DNA from: Magnetococcales bacterium
Lineage (GTDB): Bacteria > Pseudomonadota > Magnetococcia > Magnetococcales > JADFYX01
Length of the DNA stretch: 55,167 nucleotides
Direction: 5' to 3'
NCBI GenBank assembly: GCA_015232405.1
Contig: JADFZS010000016.1
Span: 1-55,167 of the forward strand
Shown here: positions 19,027-28,074 of the stretch, in pieces
How the letters are laid out: the number at the start of each line of letters is the position of its first letter
Position numbering within the stretch: position 1 is the first letter of the stretch
The notes under the pieces: model-generated
What the model was told of the DNA's origin: nothing
Database searches by the model: none
What the model saw: the letters and a program-made list of their open reading frames with translations, nothing else
Made by a program: the position numbers and the translations under genes

Positions 19027-21531
19027 TTAACTTGGTTTGCTCTCTTTTTGGCACCACTTCTGCCATAATTGGCGATAAATAGCTTCAACCTCCTGGGTAT
19101 AAAGCTTGGGATTACCTAAAGCTGATTTATCAAACTGTGGTTGCAACTGGTGACGCAGAGTTTTTAAGTACTGTATTTCCTTGGCAAAATGTACTGCTTT
19201 TTCAATATACTCCTCTTCATCTTTAGTTCGCCATTCATCTAACCCAATTACATGCAGTATTGATGCACTTATTGGACAGAGAGTTTTATCTTCACAGGTC
19301 AATACAGGTACACCCATTCGCAAAGAGTCCAGGGTTGTTACACCACCATTGTGAGGAAATGGGTCAAGCATAATATCTATCAAGTTATGGGCTTTAATAT
19401 GTTCTAATTTTGAATTATGGCCCATAAATATTACTCTGTCTTTTGCTATGCCGTGGTCAAGAAAAAATGTCTCAATATTGTTTGAATTTTTACTATTTGT
19501 TAGTACATCAATTTTAAATATCAGTTTTGAGTCAGGAATACGTCGTAAAATCTCCACCCATACTTTAAAGACATTGTTGTTATATTTTGCAATACGATTA
19601 AAAGAACCAAATGTTATATAGCCATTTGTTATAGCAGGAGGATCTACTGTTTCAGGATAGCTGGCAACTGTGTTCAAATGAATGATACAGGAAAGGTCAA
19701 CAATTTTTTCTTGATATTTTTCCCGGTTTTTTAATGGAATGGCAATTGGGTCGGCAAAAATATAATCCATGGCATCCATCTGGGTACCAAGGGGGTAACC
19801 CCATGCTGATATCTGTATAGGAGCTGGTTTACGGGCAAAAGCCAATAGTCGATTTCCTTTGGTGTAACCACTAAGGTCCACAAGGATATCTATTCCATCA
19901 CTCCTTATTTTTTCTGCTAATTGACCATCATCCATTTTTGAAGTAGATATCCAACCAGTTGAAACTTTTTTAAAATGATCGGATAGATCATCTTCTTTAT
20001 CGTTGCCAACATAGCAAAAAATATTGAAATTGTTTAAATCGCAATTTAGTAATATGGAACCAAATATATTTGCTGCTGAATGACGTTTAAAATCTGCACC
20101 AACATAACCTATATTTAGTTTGCGGGTTTGGTCTACTACATTAGCAAAAGGTTTCCAATATTTTTTTAGAGGCTCTGCATGAAGTCTGTTCCAGGTATTG
20201 CGCTCTGTTTGACACTGCTCAGATTCAACATCGGTGTAGAGATCCAAACAGAATATTAAATTCTCATGGGCTGCTATATAGTCAGGTTTTATTAAAAGAG
20301 CCTTTTTGAACATTGCTGTAGCATCTTCAAATTTAGCCTGATCTTTTAATATTAAACCAAAACTATTATAAACGTGAAAAAAATCAGGATTTTGTGATAT
20401 TGCAGTTTTATATTGTTCAACTGCTTCATTCAAATTTCCCTGGGCATGAAATGCTGTTCCAAGATTGTAATAAGCATGTGTATAGTCAGGTTTAATTGCT
20501 ATAGCTTTTTGAAAACTTGCTATAGCTTCAGTATATTTTTCTTGCTTGTTAAAAGCTGTGCCCAGATTATTATACGCCTCGATAAAATTGGGATTAATGT
20601 CTAGTGCCTTGTTAAACATGGCAACTGCCCCATCAATATTATCTTGATCTAGCAATACAACTCCAAGGTTACAGTAGGAGTTAGCATAATCTGGGTCCAT
20701 TGCTATGGCCTTTTGATACATATCAACAGCTTTGTCTAGCTCTTTTTGTACCTTGAATATATTGCCAAGATCATTATAGGCTTCGACATAATCTGGCTTG
20801 ATTTCAATCGCTTTTAGAAAGCTGGCAGTAGCTGCATCTATACTGCCTTTTTCTTGCAGGGTGACTCCAAGATTATAGTGTGCTTGAGGGTTGTCTGGAC
20901 CGTTTTTAGTAGCTTGACCAAAATTATTAATGGCTTCATCTAGTTTGCCCAGAGATTTATAGGCAACTCCTAGATTAAAATAGGCAGCACCACTGTTTGG
21001 TTGAATTGCAAGAATATCCCTATAACAGTTAATCGCCTCTTTGAGTTTTCCTGATTTATGAAAATCTATTCCTTTTAAAAAAATATTTTGAACATCGTTC
21101 TGTTTATTGTTTACCTGTAATCCAGCATCCCTATGATTTAGAACTGTGTTGAGATAATCAGCTATATCAATATTATCTGGCTGCAGTTTTAAAGCATTGT
21201 CCAAAAACTTGATTGCTTCCTCATCTCTAGCCAGATTATGCAGTGAAATTCCAATGTTATAATAAAACAGAGCTTGGCTATCATCCAGCTTGATAGCTTT
21301 TTGAAAATAGGTGATAGCCAGATCGTGGCGGTTGACTTTTTGGGCGATAACCCCAAGTAGATTTATGGTAAAAATATGATTTTCTTCGGCCTGGATAATG
21401 CTGTGACAGATCTGTTCTGCCTGTGAATAACGCTCTGCATTAAAATGCTCTACTGCTTGAGTGTAAGCCTCATTAAGAGTAATTTGTGGTTGGCTTTGGG
21501 TAGATGGCTGGGAAGTTTGCTCTTCATGCAT
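19027..21531 (-). CDS. TPR protein with O-GlcNAc-transferase-like domain (GT41)
   Basis: An 834-residue paralogue of the protein at 10235. TPR units cover residues ~20-440; the GT41-like region ~470-825 starts with KLNIGYVGADFKRHSAANIF and includes LVDLSGYTKGNR, PIQISAWGYPLGTQMDAMDY, FGSFNRIAKYNNNVFKVW, LDPFPHNGGVTTLDSLRMG and ISASILHVIGLDEW. Where the other copy has the catalytic-region His (AGHT), this one has Tyr (SGYT), a substitution seen in many bacterial relatives. The two catalytic domains are diverged even though the N-terminal ~100 residues remain close, arguing for different targets or donors. Probably a protein or glycan glycosyltransferase of the cytoplasm. Confidence 0.87.
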   Translation of the reverse strand: MHEEQTSQPSTQSQPQITLNEAYTQAVEHFNAERYSQAEQICHSIIQAEENHIFTINLLGVIAQKVNRHDLAITYFQKAIKLDDSQALFYYNIGISLHNLARDEEAIKFLDNALKLQPDNIDIADYLNTVLNHRDAGLQVNNKQNDVQNIFLKGIDFHKSGKLKEAINCYRDILAIQPNSGAAYFNLGVAYKSLGKLDEAINNFGQATKNGPDNPQAHYNLGVTLQEKGSIDAATASFLKAIEIKPDYVEAYNDLGNIFKVQKELDKAVDMYQKAIAMDPDYANSYCNLGVVLLDQDNIDGAVAMFNKALDINPNFIEAYNNLGTAFNKQEKYTEAIASFQKAIAIKPDYTHAYYNLGTAFHAQGNLNEAVEQYKTAISQNPDFFHVYNSFGLILKDQAKFEDATAMFKKALLIKPDYIAAHENLIFCLDLYTDVESEQCQTERNTWNRLHAEPLKKYWKPFANVVDQTRKLNIGYVGADFKRHSAANIFGSILLNCDLNNFNIFCYVGNDKEDDLSDHFKKVSTGWISTSKMDDGQLAEKIRSDGIDILVDLSGYTKGNRLLAFARKPAPIQISAWGYPLGTQMDAMDYIFADPIAIPLKNREKYQEKIVDLSCIIHLNTVASYPETVDPPAITNGYITFGSFNRIAKYNNNVFKVWVEILRRIPDSKLIFKIDVLTNSKNSNNIETFFLDHGIAKDRVIFMGHNSKLEHIKAHNLIDIMLDPFPHNGGVTTLDSLRMGVPVLTCEDKTLCPISASILHVIGLDEWRTKDEEEYIEKAVHFAKEIQYLKTLRHQLQPQFDKSALGNPKLYTQEVEAIYRQLWQKWCQKESKPS

Positions 21532-21772
21532 ATCTTGATACTCATCTTATAATATTTTCACCAAATTCACATGTAGATGTCAGAACGGTCATTAACTCGA
21601 TCAATCCATTTTCCAGATAGATCGGTAAATGTAGCCACTTTTTTCGTTCACCCCATTAGTGATCCAGCCGTTGCTATTTTCTTTTTTATGAAACAGGTTG
21701 AATTATAACAGAAATCAGGCTTTATCTCTCTGGAAAAATGACTTTCACCTGGGAAATCCGGGTTAAAATCTG

Positions 21773-23806
21773 CTAGCTCTTTGCCACCCGGTCCCAATCC
21801 CGCATCCGGTGAATAATCAGGGACAAAACCATTTTTAAACCATCGCGGATGGTCATTTTTTTACCAGCAGCTTTGGTGCGAGGGCGAAAGTGTACTGGTA
21901 CTTCAAGGATAAAAGACTGCTTACGGCTGAGTTTGGCGACCACTTCACTCTCAAAATCAACACCTGATGAGTGTAGCTTCAGTGATTTTAACAAGGGGCC
22001 GTCATATGCTTTTACTGTGGAAAAAAGGTCAGAAATATAGCGGTTATATAATAACAATGTTAAGTAACTAACCAACATACCACCATATTTGCTGATCATG
22101 CTGTTGATACGGCTTGTGCCATAGACATTTTGAATATTCTCATCAAACTGTGATACCTCTGTATATTTTAGAGGGCGGCTGCCAAACACAGCACGATATT
22201 GATTCTCTAAGATTGGCGCAACAACTTTATAGAGGTCCTCGGTTTTATACTCCGAATCGGCTGGAAAAAAGGCGATGACGTTACCACGGGCTTTTTCTAT
22301 GCCCAGACGCATAGCTGCCCCTCGCCCTTTTTCATCTTCCAATGAGAATACCCTGGTATATTTTTCTGCTTTTGCTTTATCTAAGCTACCGTCTGTGGAG
22401 CCACCATCCACCATTATTATCTCTTTGCCTACCTCAAATCGGCTAAAGTCAAGCTGTCCTAAGTCTCGCAACACTTTAGATAATGTCGGGGCCTCATTTA
22501 ATACCGGTACTATAATGGATACCATATGACGATAGGGGTGAATTTTTACATCTACAAGTTGCAACATTATGGAGAGCAGGGCATCAACAAGCTGGCCCCC
22601 ATGATGGGTTCCGGCACTATCTTCCCAATCCAGTGATAGAATCATCGATGGATCAAGCTGGATGGCATCAGTATCAAATTTCAGATAACCATCTCGGTCT
22701 GGACGGTTGATATTGCTAAGGTCGGGAGTTTGGGTAAATACCCTTGTTACCAGCTGGGATAGATTACGGTTATCACCCTTGTGGGCCATATTAAAGGCCA
22801 GGTTGTGCAGCAGTGTCTGCACTGTCTGGTTTGGTATGTCGTAGTCCTGCATTATGTTGGCAATAAAAACTATTTCAGCCTGATCATTGGCAATTATTGC
22901 ATCGGGTATACCCTTGGTTAGATATGATGGAAAAAGGGATGAGTTTTGGGTTCCCGGACCATAAATAATCAAATCGGCATCACCAATGGCGGCAATGGCA
23001 TTTGGATTTGGTTGGGGCATTACCTCTTTTTTGCGTAACCAGGATATTCGCTCCTCAAGTTCCATTTTATCGAGTTTTTTTATCTGGTTGGCTGTTAGAT
23101 ATTTTGGTAGTAAAAACAGCTCACGGATGGGTTGGGGATCATCTCCTGAGACAATTGTCGATTCATCAACAAGAAAATCACCATTTACTGTCAAAGCGGT
23201 TAATACCAGATTTTGCCCATCTGTGATGTTTAAAACCTTGCCATCAATCTCGGCAAATTTTTCAAAAGCTGCAACTGTGCTGTTAAAATCCTCTCCATTT
23301 ACCAGATAACAGCCAGCAAAAAGTATGTTGCCTACGGAGCAATCGCCAAAGTCAAATATATTGCCTTTATCAAACTGTTTTTGTTCATAGTCTAAAAAAG
23401 CTGTTAGGTAGCTCTGTATCGATTTGGCCTGTCTTAGGGAGAGGTCCCAAAAAGCCGGGGCCAAGACCGGGTCCCCAGGCTCTTGCCACTTAACAAAAGG
23501 TGCGATGGCCCCCAGGGCTTTATTTCGCGAAAACCCCCTTGGTAGACGATATTCAAGTATGGTTTTTAAAGCTTTATGGTGATCCCCACTTTGGGGAATT
23601 AGCAGGCTGATGTTTTTTCTAAGATCCGAAGGGCCGAGCATACCGGGAATAAAAGCCCGCATACGTCCTGTGGATAGGCCATCATCATAGGCGTTGATAA
23701 GCAGGGTTAATTCGGTCTGTGAGTGTTTGGCAAAGAGTGTTGATATGTTGGAAGCCCCTCTACCACCACAAAACATGACAACACGAATTTTCCTTTCGGC
23801 TGACAT
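21773..23806 (-). CDS. YvcK/CofD-like domain fused to a GT2 glycosyltransferase
   Basis: A 677-residue fusion. Residues ~1-420 carry the YvcK/CofD superfamily marks in order: CGGRGASN, DDGLSTGRMR (YvcK: DDGGSSG), GPSDLRKN, SVGNILFAG and YGPGTQNSSLFPSYL. YvcK proteins bind UDP-sugars and affect cell-wall metabolism; CofD transfers a phospholactyl group in F420 synthesis. Residues ~435-677 are a GT2 domain of the dolichyl-phosphate-mannose-synthase type: MVSIIVPVLNEAPTLSK, IIMVDGGSTDGS, and FFPADSEY at the usual DxD position. The gene diverges across 212 bases from an operon encoding another GT2 and a nucleotidyltransferase, so a shared glycan pathway is likely. Which activity the N-terminal domain has is unknown; it could be regulatory. 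Confidence 0.8.
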   Translation of the reverse strand: MSAERKIRVVMFCGGRGASNISTLFAKHSQTELTLLINAYDDGLSTGRMRAFIPGMLGPSDLRKNISLLIPQSGDHHKALKTILEYRLPRGFSRNKALGAIAPFVKWQEPGDPVLAPAFWDLSLRQAKSIQSYLTAFLDYEQKQFDKGNIFDFGDCSVGNILFAGCYLVNGEDFNSTVAAFEKFAEIDGKVLNITDGQNLVLTALTVNGDFLVDESTIVSGDDPQPIRELFLLPKYLTANQIKKLDKMELEERISWLRKKEVMPQPNPNAIAAIGDADLIIYGPGTQNSSLFPSYLTKGIPDAIIANDQAEIVFIANIMQDYDIPNQTVQTLLHNLAFNMAHKGDNRNLSQLVTRVFTQTPDLSNINRPDRDGYLKFDTDAIQLDPSMILSLDWEDSAGTHHGGQLVDALLSIMLQLVDVKIHPYRHMVSIIVPVLNEAPTLSKVLRDLGQLDFSRFEVGKEIIMVDGGSTDGSLDKAKAEKYTRVFSLEDEKGRGAAMRLGIEKARGNVIAFFPADSEYKTEDLYKVVAPILENQYRAVFGSRPLKYTEVSQFDENIQNVYGTSRINSMISKYGGMLVSYLTLLLYNRYISDLFSTVKAYDGPLLKSLKLHSSGVDFESEVVAKLSRKQSFILEVPVHFRPRTKAAGKKMTIRDGLKMVLSLIIHRMRDWDRVAKS

Positions 23807-24018
23807 TCACACACCCCTAAAAAAACCAACAGTTTAAAAGCAAATGAACACATAAGCATGTGGAAAGCTGTAATAGTATGTGTACATTATTAGCAAGAAT
23901 ATTTCATAAAATACAGATCATCATGTTGATATCTGCTATCCTAATATATCCAACAATAAATTGGAATAGTTGGGGTGGTTTTTACTCCACTTAATTGGGC
24001 CATTAAGAAAGGGTCAAG

Positions 24019-24945
24019 ATGGATGATTTATTTGAAAATGTGCCATGTCCTCTGTGTGGCACACAAGATACGATAGAGATTAGAAGCTCCAACTACCCTG
24101 ATGATATCTCAAAAACCGAGCTGTTGAAAATCTACTCCGCCTCCAGCGATCAGATTCTTCTGGACTCCCTTGCCAGCTGTAAAAAGTGCGGTCTTATTCG
24201 CATCAACCCCAGGGTAAAAAGAGAGGTGATTGTTGCCTCTTATGTCAATGCGGTTGATCCTGTTTTCATTGAGCAAAACCCCCAACGTATAGCGACCTTT
24301 TATAAAACATTAAAAGATCTGACTGCCAAGATGGGTATCACTCCGGCACAAGAAAAAAGAGTGCTTGATATTGGCTGTGCCGGGGGAGCTTTTCCCAAAG
24401 CAGCTAACGATCTTGGCTTTTCTGTGGTGGGGGTGGAGCCTAGCCACTGGTTGGCCCAACAGGCTCGTTCCATGTATGAGCTTGATATCAGGCAGGGGGT
24501 GGTTGAAGAGCAAAACTTCTCCAAGGAGTCATTTGATATAATCACCCTTTGGGATGTAATTGAACATCTGACAAATCCCGGTGCAGTTATCGATCATATC
24601 AACTCTTTGTTGAAAAAAGATGGCATCCTTGTTGTTAACTATCCGGATCATGATAGCTGGGCCAGACGGATTTTTGCCAGTAAATGGCCTTTTTTTCTCT
24701 CTGTCCATCTGTTCTATTTTACCCCCCGCACAATAACCAGCTTTTTGGGTAAACACGGTTTTGAGGTTGTGGAGATAAGCCCCTATTGGCAAACATTACA
24801 GTTGGGTTATGTTCTGCAAAGGGCTGCCCAATATTTCCGGCTCTTTGGTTGGGTGGGTAGTTTGGTGCAAAAACTGGGAATAGCCAATAGACCCATAACC
24901 TACAATATGGGGCAGACTTTGGTCGTGGCAAAAAAGATAGTGTGA
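24019..24945 (+). CDS. class I SAM methyltransferase with N-terminal zinc-ribbon
   Basis: A 308-residue protein. An N-terminal four-cysteine zinc-binding element (CPLCG at ~11-15, CKKCG at ~54-58) precedes a class I methyltransferase fold with SAM motif VLDIGCAGGAFPKAAN (~115), acidic loop VVGVEPS, and IITLWDVIEHLTNP. This layout is typical of methyltransferases in polysaccharide and O-antigen loci that act on sugars or sugar nucleotides. It opens a four-gene operon with overlapping junctions to the HAD, nucleotidyltransferase and GT2 genes. AAAGGG at 24008-24013 supports the ATG at 24019. Confidence 0.85.
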   Translation: MDDLFENVPCPLCGTQDTIEIRSSNYPDDISKTELLKIYSASSDQILLDSLASCKKCGLIRINPRVKREVIVASYVNAVDPVFIEQNPQRIATFYKTLKDLTAKMGITPAQEKRVLDIGCAGGAFPKAANDLGFSVVGVEPSHWLAQQARSMYELDIRQGVVEEQNFSKESFDIITLWDVIEHLTNPGAVIDHINSLLKKDGILVVNYPDHDSWARRIFASKWPFFLSVHLFYFTPRTITSFLGKHGFEVVEISPYWQTLQLGYVLQRAAQYFRLFGWVGSLVQKLGIANRPITYNMGQTLVVAKKIV

Positions 24946-25589
24946 TGAGTGGTTTTAGTGCTGTTATTTTTGATATGGATGGTGTGTTGTGGCACTCCGA
25001 TAAAGCCCATGCCCAAGCCTATGAGGCTGTTTTCAACTCTCTGGGTTTACCGTCCTATGACTATCAGGCACTGGCTGGTCGTCGTACCAATGAGGTGATG
25101 GCATCTATATTAAAATCAGCAGGTATGGCTGTTAGCACTGAAATTATTGCTGAATTAACAGCAAAAAAACAGGCCAAAGCTCGGGAAATATTACGGTTAA
25201 ATCCCCCCATAGCTCCTGATTGCCAGGAGGTTTTACAATATATGGCTAATAGTTATAACCTGGCTCTGGCAAGTTCAGCCAGTGCTGGAAGTGTAGAGGT
25301 TTTTTTGCAAAATTGTGGTGCTAGAAATAGCTTTTCTGCAGTATTAAACGGCGAGGATGTCAAAAAAGCCAAACCAGCACCGGATATTTTTTTACTGGCT
25401 TTAGAGCAGCTAAAAACTTTAGCCCACAAAGCTGTGGTTGTTGAGGACTCCATCAGCGGCATAACCGCAGCCAGAGCAGCGGATATTCAGGTGATTGCCC
25501 TATTGCCCAAATCGCTACAAAAGCCAATTCACCATGAGCAGTCAATGGCAGTGGTTGAAAATTTGTCCCAGCTAAAGGAGATATTGTGA
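24945..25589 (+). CDS. HAD-family phosphatase / beta-phosphoglucomutase-like protein
   Basis: A 214-residue HAD hydrolase of the beta-phosphoglucomutase/phosphoglycolate phosphatase subgroup. Motif I is IFDMDGVLW (nucleophile Asp and acid Asp two residues later), motif II is ALASSAS, motif III Lys lies in KKAKPAPDIFL, and motif IV is VVVEDSISGI. The helical cap follows motif I. The ATG at 24945 overlaps the upstream TGA by one base; GTG at 24942 is an alternative. In this operon it could make or isomerise a sugar-1-phosphate for the next enzyme, which is inference from position. Confidence 0.85.
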   Translation: MSGFSAVIFDMDGVLWHSDKAHAQAYEAVFNSLGLPSYDYQALAGRRTNEVMASILKSAGMAVSTEIIAELTAKKQAKAREILRLNPPIAPDCQEVLQYMANSYNLALASSASAGSVEVFLQNCGARNSFSAVLNGEDVKKAKPAPDIFLLALEQLKTLAHKAVVVEDSISGITAARAADIQVIALLPKSLQKPIHHEQSMAVVENLSQLKEIL

Positions 25590-26380
25590 AATCTATTATC
25601 GATATTTCCCAAGTCACCGGCACTCCCCAAGCAAAATTATGGACCGCAATAATTCCTGCTGCTGGTCGGGGGAGTCGTCTTGGTTATGACAAACCAAAAA
25701 TACTATATCCACTTCTTGGCAGAACCATACTTGATTGGCTTCTTGATGCCTTGATTCCGGTCTGTGACAAATTTATCCTGGTTTTGGCTCCCGATGGTGT
25801 TGATGAGGTGATACCCAGCTTTAAAAAACGGGTGGGAGCTGCTGGAAGTTGGGTCGTGCAGGAGAAACCCACAGGTATGGGTAGTGCGGTTTTGTTGAGC
25901 AAAAGCGTTGTTGAAACCCCTTACTCCATGGTTATCTGGGGAGATCAGGTGACACTGCGCAAAGAGACGTTGCTGGCATGTGCTGCCATACACGAACAGA
26001 GGCCCAATGCCACCATGACCCTGCCGACAATTATCAAGGAGAATCCATACATACACCTGGAGCGTGACAGCAACAGCCAGATAAAACGGGTTCTGCAAGC
26101 CCGGGAGAATGAGATTAAGGTAAGCCACGGGGAGAACGATTGTGGTCTGTTTCTCTTTACCACCAGCTCTCTATTTCCAACCTTGGAAAAGGCCCGCGCC
26201 CAAGGGGTGGGAATGGGTAGCCAAACCAGTGAATTTAATCTTGTGCAGGTGTTGCCAAAATTTGAAAACGGTCCCGGCAGTGTTGCGACCGTACGTATAC
26301 ATGACCCCATGGAGACATTGGGGGTAAATAGTGTTGAGGATGCACAACTGGCAGAACAGGAGTTGGCAAAAAGAGCATGA
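25586..26380 (+). CDS. GlmU/MobA-like nucleotidyltransferase
   Basis: A 264-residue sugar-phosphate nucleotidyltransferase. The signature AAGRGSRLGYDKPKILYPLL (~22-41) is the GxGxR..PK nucleotide-binding loop; VVQEKPTGMGSAVLL and VIWGDQV correspond to the base-binding and metal-binding segments of GlmU-type pyrophosphorylases. The acetyltransferase beta-helix of GlmU is absent. It begins at GTG 25586, overlapping the preceding stop by four bases, with AGGAG at 25576-25580. It probably activates the sugar used by the neighbouring GT2 enzymes; the nucleotide and sugar are not known. Confidence 0.85.
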   Translation: MKSIIDISQVTGTPQAKLWTAIIPAAGRGSRLGYDKPKILYPLLGRTILDWLLDALIPVCDKFILVLAPDGVDEVIPSFKKRVGAAGSWVVQEKPTGMGSAVLLSKSVVETPYSMVIWGDQVTLRKETLLACAAIHEQRPNATMTLPTIIKENPYIHLERDSNSQIKRVLQARENEIKVSHGENDCGLFLFTTSSLFPTLEKARAQGVGMGSQTSEFNLVQVLPKFENGPGSVATVRIHDPMETLGVNSVEDAQLAEQELAKRA

Positions 26381-27102
26381 AGATAGTATCCATTATCATA
26401 CCTGCCTATAACGAAGGGGCATTTATCGCCCAGCTGTTGGAGCATATTATCAAAGTACCAACCGAAACCATCGGCTTTAAAAAAGAGATAATAGTGGTTG
26501 ATGATGGCTCTACCGATGATACTGCCAATATTGCAGCTGGTTTTGCCGGGGTGACGGTTATACAACAGCAAAACAGTGGTAAAGGGCGAGCGGTACAAAG
26601 AGGGGTAAAAGATTGCACCGGAGATTATGTCCTGGTGCAAGATGCCGATCTGGAATATTCGCCAGCAGATTATCTTGTCATGTTGCCTGCACTAACACCA
26701 GACAACAACACCGCTGTATACGGCAGCCGACCAAGGGGGGTGATTGAGAGGCATGGCTGGAAAAACCCTTTTCCCGGTCGTGACCCAGACCAGCAGCTTG
26801 GCCCTTGGATAATGAATGTGGTTTTGGCTATACAAACATTTATTCTGTACGGTCGCTGGATTACCGACATGCTTACCGGTTATAAAATATATCCTGCTGC
26901 AACCATCAAGAGTTTCAACATAAAAACTCATGGTTTTGAGACCGATCATGAGCTTTCGGCAAAGCTGGTAAAAGCTGGGGTGGATATTGTTGAGATTCCC
27001 ATATCTTATACCCCAAGATCATTGGAAGAGGGAAAAAAGATCCGGGCCATAGATGGTCTTATTGCCATATGGACTTTAATTAAATATCGCTTTGTCGATT
27101 AA
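26377..27102 (+). CDS. GT2 glycosyltransferase, dolichyl-phosphate-mannose-synthase-like
   Basis: A 241-residue GT2 enzyme: VSIIIPAYNEGAFIAQLLEH, IIVVDDGSTDDT, QDADLEYSPADY (DxD metal site), then YGSRPR, MLTGYKIYPAATI and IPISYTPRSLEEGKKI, the usual ending of single-domain DPM1-type transferases. Such enzymes move a sugar from a nucleotide donor to polyprenyl phosphate. The ATG overlaps the preceding stop by four bases, so translation is coupled to the nucleotidyltransferase. It is a distant relative of the GT2 half of the divergent fusion protein. Confidence 0.88.
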   Translation: MKIVSIIIPAYNEGAFIAQLLEHIIKVPTETIGFKKEIIVVDDGSTDDTANIAAGFAGVTVIQQQNSGKGRAVQRGVKDCTGDYVLVQDADLEYSPADYLVMLPALTPDNNTAVYGSRPRGVIERHGWKNPFPGRDPDQQLGPWIMNVVLAIQTFILYGRWITDMLTGYKIYPAATIKSFNIKTHGFETDHELSAKLVKAGVDIVEIPISYTPRSLEEGKKIRAIDGLIAIWTLIKYRFVD

Positions 27103-27127
27103 TAAATTAGATCTTTATGGTTGTTAT

Positions 27128-27985
27128 TTAGTGGTCTCTTGGGGTGTTGCTTCTTGCCCAAAAAATAAATATGGCTGCGGTTAAGTTCATAACCACAGCA
27201 TAGATAAGATTTGGGATTACCACCTGCAGACTACCCAAGAGGATGGTTGCGGTAAATATTCCCACTGCAGCATTTTGTACTCCACACTCCATGGTAATGG
27301 CTATCCGCTCTTTAACAGAGAGTTTTGTCATGGTCGCCATAAAAAAACCACAACCCATAACCAGTATATTAAGAAAAAAAGCGACAATGCCAACGGCAAA
27401 AAAATGTTCTACCATAGCATCCCATTGGCTGATAAAAGTGGCAGCTACAATGAGTAAAAAAAAGATTATCGCTATGCGGTGGGTAATTGTGACCAACCAG
27501 AGCTTGCTATCAGATAAAAAGTGGCGTATCGACATACCCAAAACAACCGGAAAGGTGGTGACAAGAAAGACCTTCAACATCATGGGGGCGATGAGAAAAG
27601 GGGTGATCTGCCCGTCTATGGCATAGAGCTGTAGCCCCATACCAACCACCAAAGGTAGTGTGATCATTGCCGCCAAGCTGACAAATGCGGTCAAGGTGAT
27701 GGAGAGGGCCGCATCACCGTGGGCAAGACGGGTTAACATGTTGGATGTCACTCCCCCTGGGCTAGCTGCGGCAATTATCAAGCCGAGGGAGAGCAGAGGT
27801 TCCAGCGACCAGATGGCAACCAAGGTAAAGGCGAGAAGTGGGAGAAGTAAAACCTGGCTTACAACACCAACAAAAACCGCTTTTGGTTGTAGCAGTAGAC
27901 GTTTAAAGTCTGCTATTTTTAGCTCCATCCCCATTGACAACATGATGAAAGCCAAGCCAATGGGTAAAAATTGTTTTATAATCAT
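27128..27985 (-). CDS. bile acid:sodium symporter (BASS) family transporter
   Basis: A 285-residue membrane protein with nine or ten hydrophobic helices. AAASPGGVTSNMLTRLAHGDAA is interrupted here as ASPGGVTSN plus LAHGDAALSITLTA, the conserved unwound-helix region of BASS/SBF carriers; ECGVQNAAVGI near the C-terminus is the second conserved crossing. The family couples sodium to uptake of organic acids such as bile acids, pyruvate or pantoate; the substrate here is unknown. It is convergent with the GT2 operon, 25 bases away, and divergent from menA. Confidence 0.87.
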   Translation of the reverse strand: MIIKQFLPIGLAFIMLSMGMELKIADFKRLLLQPKAVFVGVVSQVLLLPLLAFTLVAIWSLEPLLSLGLIIAAASPGGVTSNMLTRLAHGDAALSITLTAFVSLAAMITLPLVVGMGLQLYAIDGQITPFLIAPMMLKVFLVTTFPVVLGMSIRHFLSDSKLWLVTITHRIAIIFFLLIVAATFISQWDAMVEHFFAVGIVAFFLNILVMGCGFFMATMTKLSVKERIAITMECGVQNAAVGIFTATILLGSLQVVIPNLIYAVVMNLTAAIFIFWARSNTPRDH

Positions 27986-28074
27986 CTACTGCTCATGATA
28001 GTTAATCTTTATCTAATTGAACCTGGTATAATTCCCGGTCACTTTTTTATAGTACCTTAGAGAAAACCGCGATC

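Noticed and set aside
25945-26640. 231-codon antisense frame across the nucleotidyltransferase and GT2 genes
   Set aside because: It spans two clearly real, overlapping genes in the opposite direction and shows no recognisable domain.
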